Part shown: positions 38,600 to 49,000 of the stretch, one piece after another
Layout of the letters: each line of letters begins with the position of its first letter
Numbering within the stretch: the stretch's first letter is position 1
DNA from: Astropecten irregularis
Taxonomy: Eukaryota > Echinodermata > Asteroidea > Paxillosida > Astropectinidae
Assembly: GCA_963971285.1 (NCBI GenBank)
Contig: OZ020262.1
Span: 8,810,745-8,874,744 of the forward strand
Length of the DNA: 64,000 nucleotides
Direction: 5' to 3'
Made by a program: the position numbers and the translations under genes
Notes under the pieces: generated by a model
The model's database searches: none
The model's input: the letters and a program-made list of their open reading frames with translations, nothing else
What the model was told of the DNA's origin: nothing

Positions 38600-38871
38600 T
38601 AAATGCGTGGTATTTTTGAACGCATGAGGGCGCTGTTAGGTGTACAACTTTATTTACTTCCGGGGGTACGGTCCGGTTAATTGTCAATTGAGCAGAGGTC
38701 ATTTACGGACAATTTTGTCTTTTGGGATACGATAGAAGTGTATATTTTTACTACAACATGTACGATTTGTATTCTGACACAGCGGTACACAACAACAACG
38801 CATTGTCAAATGACCCCCGGAAGTAATTCGAAGCGCCCTCAAGCGTTCAAAAATACCGCGCATTTCAGGTC
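38600..38871. mobile_element. MITE with AAATGCG-TGGTATTTTTGAACGC ends
   Basis: The left arm (GGTATTTTTGAACGCATGAG then GGCGCT and TTACTTCCGGGGGT) is inverted at the right end (ACCCCCGGAAGTAATTCGAA, GCGCCCTCAAGCGTTCAAAA, ATACCGCGCATTT). The 127-codon open frame across it has no similarity I recognise and is taken as chance. Confidence 0.7.
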
Positions 38872-39044
38872 ATTATTTTGGCTGATGAGCAGTTTGCACC
38901 AGTTTATTACTTGTATTGACCACAAATTTACTTTTGACAAAGATTTGAAGCTTTCCATTGTAACAATTGGTATATGGGTTCTGTTTGCGGTAACACCATG
39001 TAATATTCGTTCGTACTTTCATATTGCGTTGCACTTCTCGTTAG

Positions 39045-39089
39045 GTCTCGACCATTTCAACTAGCCTGCTCTAGTCATCATCAGGAGAC
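39045..39089 (-). ncRNA. Hammerhead-ribozyme-like motif, copy 2
   Basis: On the minus strand: GTCTC (39089-39085), CTGATGA (39084-39078), a stem II built from ACTAG and CTAGT, GAAA (39058-39055), TGGTC, then GAGAC (39049-39045), which pairs perfectly with the first GTCTC. Stem II differs from that of copy 1 but keeps its pairing. ACACCATGTAAT lies 50 bases away, as in other copies. Activity is not shown. Confidence 0.4.
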
Positions 39090-39097
39090 GTTAACTT

Positions 39098-39270
39098 CAG
39101 GGATGAGATTGACCAATGATAAAAATGTCTGAAAACAGCTGACAGGGAGCATAAAAAGTCTGAAATCTGAAAATCTCCTATACTTTTGTACACAGCCTGT
39201 GAGGAAAAAGTCTGAAATCCAAAACAAAAAAGTCTGAAATCAGATTTGAATCTGAGAAATCTCACCCCTG
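39098..39270. mobile_element. 173-bp CAGGGATGAGA MITE with 6-bp target duplication TAACTT
   Basis: Ends CAGGGATGAGATT and AATCTCACCCCTG are inverted. TAACTT flanks both sides (39092-39097, 39271-39276). The element ends 14 bases past the CREG stop codon, so it lies in the CREG 3' UTR. An inverted relative with its own 6-bp duplication is at 58256-58429. Diverged fragments lie near 45706 and 52304. Confidence 0.8.
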
Positions 39271-39284
39271 TAACTTTTACTTGG

Positions 39285-42265
39285 CTACAGTTTGACATTG
39301 AAATAATCTTTGACAGAAACCTCTTTCCAACCGCCAAAGAAATCCAAGAGCAGAATCCTAGTGATGTCCAGTCTCATGAAGATGAATGTATGAGCAGAAT
39401 GCCATGACGCCATCGCTGGGTGACGAGAGAAAACTGCTTCTTTAGCTGTTGCTACTTCTTTGGGGTCTGACAGGATTCGCATGTTACCTGTTGGTAAACA
39501 AAAATCAGAGACTTTATAAAATGGTAATAGAGACAATTTGTCTATAATCAGTCAACATTCTTAAAACAAGGCTTGAATTTAACGGAGGCCACAGAGGCCA
39601 TGGCCTTCGTTGCCCTGGCTCTTGACCTTGGTGCCCCTTCAAATGTTTCCAGTGACATTATGATTTTCCAATGGAAGTGCCCCTTGCAATGGAATTCAAG
39701 GCCTGTTAATACAACCAATGATTGTAAAGAAGTTTCATCTTGGGGCACCATACAGGACTGTTTAAGGTGACAGAACAGCTGCAGACTGTTCATAATTTGA
39801 TTTGTCATGGAATAAATACAAACCTGTGACATTTTCAGCATCATCAAACAATATAAAATAGTGAAAAACGCTCACGGTATTTTCAAATCTATTCACAGGA
39901 GTTTTGGTCTCACCCCGAGATCAAAACATTTCGGTCTTTGTTTTACTAATTTCTTGATAAATACATCATTTCAGACAAAAATATTTAAACAGTATGTTTC
40001 TACAAGCACCATATCCAAACCCTGAAAGTTATACATGTTAAAACATCTGTGAACATTTCTGTTTGGGTATGTTACCAATCCTGTCCCGTGCCTTTAAAGG
40101 GATGGTACAGAACTGGTTTTTGCGACAAAAACAATGAAAGCACATTATGTAATCCATCATATACCTTAACTGACAAACCTGTAGAAGTTTGAGGTCAATC
40201 AGCCATCTGGGTCACGAGAAAATAGTGAAAACCCGTGTACAGAGAACTGTACACATTTCAACGAATGAATAAAACGCTTCAAAGCGATTTATTCCAATCA
40301 GAAAATAGTTTCAATTATTTCTCAACGAATATGGCATTTCAAACAAAAACATTTCATGGGATGTTTTCTCCTATCATCACCATTATACTGTGTAAGTTTT
40401 ATGTGAATCTGTGATAATGAAGTGTTTTTTGTCTTACCAATTCTGTACCATCCCTTTAATCATGACTCACAATGAGACTTTGAACTTTATTTAAAAAACT
40501 TCAGTCGCTTGGGGTCATTTTATTTTGGCAATCCAAGAAACTCTGTAAAATCTTACCAATCAATGACAGCCGGGCACACATCGGCCATTCTGGGTCAGTT
40601 CCTGACGTTACCTGGCATTGTTTCAATCCAAACTGTGCCTCACTGAAACTCAATGTTACCTGAAAAGAAAATTATAATATTAGTCAAATGGTACTTCATA
40701 TATGCCAACTGATACAGATGCGTCAAGATTTTGAACAGACACAAAGTGGACATTTTTTGGCTGTAGGTACACGTTCTGCCGAGCAGTGTTGGGGTGGGTT
40801 AAGTGGTTGCCACAAAATAGCCACAAAATTGTCCCCATTATTCCCAATGTTTATAATTAACATTATTTCAAAAAAGTATTTGTGTTTACAATAAAACCAA
40901 ACTGCTTTTAGGCTAATCTCTTACCTTACTGTTTTTCAGAATGTCGATATAAATCGTCCCTATCTTTGCATGATAGAAGTAAGGAATGCCCGAGCTCTGA
41001 TCCACAGGCCCATCACTAACAGATGTAGGTGTGGCAAATGGTTGTCCCAGCATCGTTTCATTGGCTGAAATAGTCGTCACTGTGCACCATTCAGCCTAGA
41101 AATAAAATAAATTTGCATATCAACCTTTCAGAGAAATGAAAAATATTTTTAATTTTTTTATACTTCTTAAATGATATCCTTGGGATATAGCGATATTTGA
41201 GTGGTTTCATGGATTCTGACTGCCAAACGGAGAAAGTAATTGACATTGTAGGGACACACACCACCAACATAGGGCTCGTTTGGTAAGAGCACCGCCGTAC
41301 TGTATTCAGGAGGTTGCTGGTTCGAATCCCGCTACAATCAGTGTTTCTTTGTTTATTTTTCAATGACTTAAAATCCATTCAGTTTCCCCTTGTGGTTATT
41401 TGGTGATTATTTAATTTTTTTAAATTTAAATAAAAGTTGTTGAAAAGTGACTGGAGTGTGATTCGAACCAGCAACCACGTGTTTGGTTTTTGGTTATCTG
41501 TAAAAGTATGCTTTCATGTCTAGTTTTGGAATACTCACTGTATGTGCAATATAGCGGGCTCTCTGGGGTAGATCATAGTATGGAGGTGGTGTAACTTTCT
41601 CTTCACCCTGACAACAAAATATGACAAATTTAAGAAAAAACAACATTTCTAACAAATGCAAAAAGACTCACTATGATAACAGCTGCCATCACAATGTTTT
41701 AAAGGTACAGTACAGGATTGGTAACGTATACAAAACAGAAATGTTCACAGATTTACGCATAACTTTCAGGATATAAAGATTGTGTCAGACCGGTGTCCTT
41801 AGAAACATATACCAGCCAGATTTTAACCAGAAATTAGTCAAACAAAGACCAAAACACTGAAAACAGTTTTGATCTTGGGGCAAGATCAAAACACCATCCT
41901 TTATTTATAACAAAAATCGAGTAGGGTACTGTTCCAAAACAAAACAACCAAAAACTTAAAAGAAGTTTTTCCATGGCTGTGGGATGGCACCGTAGAATAG
42001 ATAGGACCCTTTTTAATCCTATAATCCTTTGCGGTTTGTATTTGCTATAATGGAAGTGCAAACATAACATGCAGTAGGCCTATTGTAGGCCCTGCAAGTT
42101 GATATACACTGCTGCTAGCTGCTAGTGTATAGTAAGCCTAGTTCACATTTCCGCATTTAAAACTGTTATGGTTAAATTAACTTAACTGGCTCCACGATCG
42201 ATAAAACTCACCAACAAACTACCCGTGGTAAACACCAGTAAAATACCCACGGTAAACAATAACAT
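39285..42265 (-). CDS. CREG1: CREG family secreted glycoprotein, complete, 5 exons
   Basis: Cellular repressor of E1A-stimulated genes: a secreted or endolysosomal glycoprotein with an FMN-binding-like split-barrel fold that lacks known enzyme activity in the studied mammalian protein. Exons in transcript order: 42265-42212, 41607-41539, 41095-40925, 40659-40557, 39487-39285; phases agree, giving 199 aa (human CREG1 220). Residues 1-18 (MLLFTVGILLVFTTGSLL) form a signal peptide occupying exon 1. Family landmarks: PPYYDLPQRARYIAH (24-40), SDGPVDQSSGIPYFY in exon 3, a CARLSLIGN strand in exon 4/5, and SRHPAM-SWHSAH plus LLLDFFGGWKEV near the C-terminus. One N-glycosylation sequon, N53-E-T. It runs head-to-head with Mondo, 756 bp apart. 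Each exon matches the CREG family in order, so I am confident of the family; CREG1 versus CREG2 is not resolved. Confidence 0.92.
39570..39706. repeat. GCCTTGAATTTAAC repeat family, copy 2
   Basis: Begins GGCTTGAATTTAACGGAGG and ends TGGAATTCAAGGCC. It matches 34626-34790 over most of its length. It lies in CREG intron 4. Confidence 0.6.
39770..40097. mobile_element. TTAAAGG-family element in CREG intron 4
   Basis: Starts TTTAAGGTGACAGAACAG and ends CCTGTCCCGTGCCTTTAA. The interior matches the family seen at 37150-37487 (GAGATCAAAAC, TCATTTCAGACAAAAATATT, ACATCTGTGAACATTTCTG). It abuts the next TTAA element and shares the TTTAAAG junction. Confidence 0.6.
40096..40459. mobile_element. TTAA-ended MITE with TTAAAGGGATGGTACAGAA ends
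   Basis: The left end TTAAAGGGATGGTACAGAAC and the right end TTCTGTACCATCCCTTTAA are near-perfect inverted copies over about 20 bases. TTAA at each end fits piggyBac-like target choice. The inside contains GTGTACAGAGAACTGTACAC, itself a palindrome. No transposase. Confidence 0.7.
41178..41390 (+). repeat. SINE, AGCTCAGTTGG family with upstream module
   Basis: CTTGGGATATAGCGATATTTG and GGTTTCATGG precede a tRNA-like head (TTTGGTAAGAGCACC, B-box GGTTCGAATCC) and the TTTCTTTGTTTATTTTTCAATG tail. The whole order is repeated at 44945-45150, so the upstream module belongs to the element. It lies in CREG intron 2. Confidence 0.65.
41699..41900. mobile_element. TTAAAGG-family element, partial, in CREG intron 1
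   Basis: Starts TTTAAAGGTACAGTACAGGA and continues through a reverse-oriented interior (ACAGATTTACGCATAACTTTC, AACAGTTTTGATCTTG). The far end is not clear. Confidence 0.5.
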
Positions 42266-43021
42266 CGTGCCGGGTTTACATTCACTTTTAACTAAATACA
42301 GGTACAGTTAATTGCAATCTCGTAAGTCGAAGTGCCGCCTGAGCTAGGATTCAAGTGGACAAAGTGCACATACGTCACATTTATACATTGTACATTCATC
42401 GTGTGCAAATTGTGCAGGGGTCAATCATTTTCATGGAGCTGCTTATCATAAAATCATATGCACAAAATAAGTCTTCCTTGTTCAAACAGGATTATCAACC
42501 AAATTTTCATAAAACTGTCTTCTGCTTTAGACTTGTACTCGGCCATTGATTGCTGTGCATACCATTGAAAGAAAAAGTAGGCCAAATCTGGTTATTTTAA
42601 CTCGAAGACCATAGTCCATGTATAAAGGCCTAATAATTTAAGGCTATGCGCAGGAACTGCTGTAGGGGGCTATAAAACTGATCGCGATATCACACTCGGT
42701 CCTGCTAATGCTTATTTCTTTTATTGATTGATTGTTTAATGTATGCTTTATTAAATTTTATATAAAAAGAACTGTGATGGTCAAATAAATAATAATATAA
42801 TCGCATCTTTGTCTTGTGATGTGAAGTTCACTAAGGATTTACAAGTCACTGCTTTGTTTTTATGATCGGCACGAGCGCGCCCTCTCTGTTAATAGCGCGC
42901 GAACCTGATTGATGACGTCAAATTGACTGGTCAAAATGGCGGATTGGACCATTTTATGCAATAATCCCATGTGCGATTCTGATTAAATGATCTCTTGTTT
43001 CATGTTAATAAATTGGTGAAA
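42266..43021. promoter_or_regulatory. Shared head-to-head promoter region of CREG and Mondo
   Basis: 756 bp separate the two divergent start codons. Near the Mondo side are a palindromic CRE TGACGTCA (42913-42920), AAAATGGCGG (42933-42942, YY1-like) and ATTGG (inverted CCAAT, 42943-42947), with a GC-rich stretch at 42870-42902 containing two GCGCGC-type blocks. These are typical elements of animal bidirectional promoters. Transcription starts cannot be placed from sequence alone. No MITE copy was recognised here, unlike the flanking introns. Confidence 0.55.
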
Positions 43022-46000
43022 ATGACCAGGCGCGATGGAGATGCCACCGTTAAGATAGCCAGCATGGATCAGCAGGATCAAGGACGGAAGAACTACTCGT
43101 TTAGGACTGAAAATGCGTCGCCACCGCCGGCGTCTTCGAAACCCCGAAATGACCGGGATGTTCCTCGCTCTGTCTCTAACTCACTGCCCGGGTCTAGAGC
43201 CTCATCACGGCCCAGTTCACGTATGGCCTCACGGACAAACAGCCAGGAATCCATTATTGATCTCTTCGACTGCATGACACTTACATATGGACGAAATGGG
43301 TAAAAAAAATGTCGTTTTTTGTACAGCTGTACGTCATTCATCAAGACTTTAAATTCTCAGACTTGAAGTTTGAACGTTAGCATGGTTAGTGTTTTTTTAG
43401 CAAGATTAACTAACGTTAGGCCTAAGTCTTTAAGAAATAATAAGAAAGAATAAGAAGATCATTCATCATGTTCATAGATGAAAATAGAAATGGGTACGAC
43501 TGCTGGGAATTATGGGATACAAGGGTCTTAAGGCAAAATTAAGGACGCCACCACTCGCTTACTTTTTGACCAGATGTTGACCCAGATGTAGGACCGTACC
43601 CCACAATGCATTGCAGAAGCGCCCTCTCTTGGTGAAAATGCTATTTGCGATAAACCTTACTGGGCCAGTAATTATGATTATAAATTAATATTTACAGTCT
43701 ATAGACCGATCCGATGGCACGATATACTGTCCGCCATTACTGCGGTGTCCCCATCCGCCTTTTGTCCGGCAATAAAAGAATTAACGCTTTGCCGCACTCT
43801 AAATTGCAGGGTGTATGTCCCCTAATCAGGGTATGTATACTCTGTAATTATAGAGTGTGGTGGAGTGTAAATTCTTTTGTTGCCGGACAAAAGGCCGGCG
43901 GGGACACCGCAGTAATCCTACCTCCATGGTCGTGCCGTTGGATCGGTCTATATTCTTTATTTCCACAGCCCTGGGGCCAATTTCACGGCGCTGCTAAGCA
44001 CAAAAATTTGCTAAGCATGACATTTCAGTCTTCATAAAAACAGGGTTAACAACCAAATATCCATGTGTTGTGTATCACTTGTGATTGTTATTTGGCTGTT
44101 GTTTACTGACCATGAACATCAAATGGAATTTTTAACTGTGGCTTGTTTTATTGGGCAAGACATTTTTGTGCTAAGCAAATTTTTGTGCTAAGCAGCGCCG
44201 TGAAATTGGCCCCTGGTGAAAAGTTTTGCTTTTGTCTCATTAAACTTATTGGCAGGCATCGGCATCGGCATTCCTCCTGCAAACGCTATTTTACCGTTCC
44301 CTTACTCTGATTGGCCAATTTGCATTATATCATGCCGCCACGAACGTAAGTTCTGTAACTCTGGCAAAATAACATTTACAGAAAGAATGTCAGCATAGCA
44401 TATGGAGAATTTGCCAATCAGAAAAATGACGGTGCCAGCTAAAGTTTTGATATAATTTTCGGGAATATTTTTGGGTCATCCATCTGTAGACCTGAAGGCA
44501 AAGGATTCCAGCTCATTTCCCCGAAGCCAAGACTACTTCCCAATCGTCAATGGACATGGGCGGACAAGCTTCGCATTAACAGTGCCATATGGAGAAGTTG
44601 GCATATCCAATGTGAGTTTCCATGCAACTTGGAAAGAACCATCAAATAACCAACCACAAGGGAAACTGATTGTTGGTCATAAGCTCCAAAAATGTGCATT
44701 AAAAACAGATTTCCGGGCTACCGCTTTGGATTTAGCAATCCGGTTTCAAAATTTCAAAAATAGTGTAACAAAACCAAAATATAAAGAAAAAATTGACTCA
44801 GGGAGGGATGCGGCTAAACATCCATTCAGTTTCTTTTGTGGTTATTTGATGATTATATTGCTTATAAAAAAAAAGGTATATCTTCTTTGAGTGATCCCCC
44901 TTGTACCATTTCTCAGGTTAACAATGCTGCATGTATCTTCAATGGTCCTTGGGATATAGCTGTATGTGAGTGGTTTCATGGCTTATGACTGCCAAACAAA
45001 CAAAGATAATTGACTATTAGGGAGTAGGGACACCACCAACATAGGGCTGGATAGCTCAGTTGGTAAGACCGCCGGTACAGTATTCCAAAGGTCACTGGTT
45101 CAAATCCCACACCAGTCAATTTTTCTTTGTTCACTTTTCAATCACCAAAGGAAAGAACAATAGAAATTAACCTAATGACAATTCATCTACACAAGTTTAC
45201 ATTTATACCCAGATAAGGTAGAATCTACTTGGAAAAAATAACTGTTTTTACATTATCCCAACTATCATTGTCTAAAATATTACCAAAATTTTTTTTTATT
45301 TGTTTGCAGTTGTGAAAGGTCGGAAGCCTATTGGCTGCCACTTTGATCCTAGACTTCCTGAATCTCGGCCGACTCTTCAGGTGAGTTCCTCATGAATACA
45401 TACTTCTCAAGACTCAACTGGGGCCAATTTCATAGACCTGCTTAAGCACAAAATTTGCTTAAGCATGAAAAGTCTTCCTTGATGTTGATCAAACAGGATT
45501 ACCAACCAAATGTTCATGTGATGTTTACTGCTTATGAGTATGACTTGTATTCAGCCATTGTTTGCTGAGCATAACATTCACAAGAAGTTTTGGCTGGCAT
45601 ACTGATTTTTAATTTATACCTAGGTTTTTAAAGCTAGAGCAAATTCTGGTGCCTAAGCAGCTCTATGAAATTGGCCCCTGATGATTTTTGCCGGAATTTG
45701 CCCTTCTTGAAATCAGAGATGTGATTTTTCAGGAAAAAATCCTGATTTCAGGTTTTTTTGCCTCACTTTGCCTTTACAAAAGTATAGGAAATGTATGGTT
45801 TTCAGTTTTTTGGGGCTATGTTTTCATGTTTTTTATGCAAGTACAATCACAGCCCTGTGAAATGGAAAATCATTGGCCCTACTTGTGGTATGGATTTGTT
45901 GATAATTTCACTGTTTATTTATTTATTTTTCAGGCTGATGCGATTCAGAGTGGACGTGGTACAATTGGTAGCATTCAGTACAATCAGTCACAAATAGGAT

Positions 46001-49000
46001 CCGTTGTAAGAGACTATAGAAGATGGCGTCTTTACCACATGGATACAAGCAAGGTACCTGCAAACTAAGGCCTTTTCAAAACCTCGGCTCGGGCTCAGGC
46101 TCAGTCTCAGTCTTAAGCTCAGTCTTAATAAAGCTCAGGCTGCGGCTCCGACTCAAGCTCTGGCTCAGGCTCCGGCTCCATTTCTTGATTCCATTCTAAG
46201 ATAGCCAGTATCAAAATAGAGGCTTTTGGCGGTGGATCGGAAGTAGATTGACAATGTATATTCAAGTTTCACTAGGTCTCACCTAGCCAACATGCACCTA
46301 CATGATTTTACTCCATTCAAGTACATAATTCTAAGATCATTTCTAATATGCTTGGAGTTTAATAGGAGGGCCTGACACGTTTCGGTCCTAGCAGAAAACC
46401 TTCATATAGATCCTGCTAGAATCGAAAAATGTCAGGCCCTCCTAACTACATTTTATAAATTTCAGGTCATTATTTTGGCTGGTGAGTTGCAGCAGTTTAT
46501 TTCTTGTATTGATAATTTCTTTATAGATCTTCTTCTTTTGTAGCATTATTCTGCATCATGCTATGATACAATCTTTCCGTCTGTTGCCTGGCTACCAGTA
46601 ACCTTCATTCTAACGTTTATCTCTTCTTCCCTCTCTTCGTATTTTTATGAATCCATCTTTAGCCATTGATGACACAGCCCCAACCTGAACCAGTTGAAAA
46701 CCCTGAAGACAATGCCATAGATCTAGACATGCCGCATCCACCGTTATCACCGATGGCAGCTCGGACCCTCCTCAACGATGACACGCTCAAAAACTTCTCA
46801 GATACTCTCTTCATCAGCAAAAAGAAGCATTTCTCTGTTCCGCATCCTAAGAAGATTGGTAAGTTATATTCAAACAATGAACTTCTGCAGTGTCTAATTC
46901 AAATAATGGTCCAGCATTTGAATTAGACACGACAGAAATTGGATGTCTGAAGCAACTGCCAGCATTCTGTCGAAAGTTTGACTGGTCTTGCCAGTTTTAA
47001 CGGCAGAAGAGCGGCACGGCTTCAAACGTCGATCTTCTGCTATTTTAAACTGCTCATGCCCACTCTGAACTGCTGTTCTTCTTACAAGAAGAGTTGGTTT
47101 CATTGGTTTTTTCTGAAAATGTCGCTTTATTGGAATAAGCAAATATACCACATGAAATGCATGCAAATATGCAAAAAAGAGCTGACTTACGTTTGATATA
47201 AAATGTCCCAAAACCATGAAAATGCCCATATGACTCCACGCCTATAGCATGAATAATAAGTGGACAATATTTTTGGATTTTTCCATCAGCTCGTCATGTG
47301 TACAATGCGGACATTCTGCAACCAGGCTTGATGCAACTTGAACCTGATTTTGACGATGACTTCATGGAGACGTTAGATTCTCTGCAAGGTAATCATCTTC
47401 TGTGTATCAATAACAAATTCTTCGTTAACTGGGAAAATTTGTTTTATATTTAGAAAGTTGACAAGTTCTTTTAGCTGTGTTATTTTGTTTAAATAAGCCA
47501 TTTAGTATCTGGCACACAGACTTTCATAGCAAATAAACATTCTAGTTTGATTTTCCCAGACTGTTGCTATATCACATGATTCGGGGCAAGCTTTTGCATA
47601 GCGATACCCATCTCTGGAGTGGACACAATGCTCGGCCACAATGTAGTCACCTTCCCTTGTTGCTTGATATTTGTGACGTCGCAGCTGCAGCCACTGTCGA
47701 AGCCAGACAATTGGGACCCGGCAGCAAAGTGGGCACAGCCGTGGGCGCAGCCTGTCAATTGCGACACGGCCTAATCTTTGAGTCTTACCAACAATCATCT
47801 TTGTTGCTTTGTAGATGTTCTTTGTAAGACGCCCACCAAAGTAGATCTTCGGAGTCTGATTGAGTTTCCTGAAAGCTTCATGAGTTCAGACAGCGTAAGC
47901 TCATTCAACGAATCACTCTTGCTTGGTCCCCTCACGGTAAGACATGTTTCAACTTCGGGGGTCGGACTTAGGTTGGTCACGTTTTTTTTATGAAGTTATC
48001 TGAACCACAGCTTTTAATTTGGGGCTTTGATCTCTGTTTTTCTCAAATACTTCACGCAGTTTCTTTTGGCTGAACAGCTTCATGAAGTTGGCCCCTTATT
48101 TGAATGCCTTTTTTCATTGTTTGCAGACTGTGAGTGAAGAAACGTCTGAATCGCAGCCAAGTCCAGTTTTTGTCACGGAGAGAGGAACGCCATATCCAGT
48201 CGCCATTTCCTCAAATCCTAGCAACATCGCTCGCAGTTTATCCTTCCCATCCTCGACTCCCTCACCATTAACTGTGACAGCATCATCGTCGGCGTCTGCT
48301 CAGCAAATCTGGAGCCAAGGGTTGTATGGAATACCCATGAACCAGTCGCAGACTACCGGTCATCTATCTTCACATTGTCCAACATCTACCATCATGTCGT
48401 CGGGTACCAGCTTCAGTCAGATGCCACCGATTTTAGAGGTAGCGGGATCGGGGGTTGGAGTGATGGCAATGCAGATTGATTCTACTCCTACACAGATAAA
48501 ATCTTCAGTTCCAGCTTCTACTGGGTCACAGGTAAACCTTCAAAGATAGTCTTTCCTAGATCTCTTTCCAAGTCAAGTAATAAACTCAAAAAATAAACTG
48601 CTAATCAGCCAAAATAACAACTTGGAATGTTTAAAATGCCTGACATGCTTTGATCCTAGCCGGATTTAGCCTACAATAAAGATCCTACTAGGATGGAAAC
48701 GCTTCAGGCCCTCTTAACTCCAAGCACTATATCTCTTTCATTTGAACTTGGATATGTTACTATAGTTTGTTTATATTTAGAATTGACTATTCCTATTTAT
48801 CTAAAGAAGCTAATTGTGTTGCAATTATATTCTCTCAGGTCTCCTCTACCAAGATAACTAAACGAGAGCCATATAGTCCTCCTATGACCACCAGCTCTCA
48901 TACTATGAACCCCGGAGTAGACATCAACGATGCAATTGATATATTATCCGCTCAGTTACAACAGCAGCAGCAGCAACTACAACAGCAGAAGCAGCAACAA

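Larger units (their letters stand above)
35705..39284 (+). other. UBXN7 3' flank and intergenic region, no gene
   Basis: No exon of a recognisable gene was found. It should include the UBXN7 3' UTR (candidate AATAAA at 37651-37656) and, on the other strand, the CREG 3' UTR (candidate reverse signal at 38903-38908). Most of the rest is MITEs, a 35-bp minisatellite and dispersed repeat fragments listed separately. Confidence 0.7.

Noticed and set aside
38681..39064. A 127-codon gene
   Set aside because: It runs through a MITE and the hammerhead-like repeat, and has no recognisable family.
40735..40770. An SGHF-like peptide (QTQSGHFLAV) as a missing first Mondo exon
   Set aside because: It lies inside a CREG intron, the possible donor phase does not fit the Mondo first exon, and the match is only four residues.
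41910..41992. Alternative CREG first exon starting MEKLLLSF
   Set aside because: It is hydrophobic but has no good in-phase donor. The exon at 42212-42265 has a signal peptide and a strong GTGAGT donor in the right phase.
44471..44890. A separate 139-codon gene
   Set aside because: It overlaps Mondo exon 2 in another frame, and the exon fits the Mondo family and both splice phases exactly.
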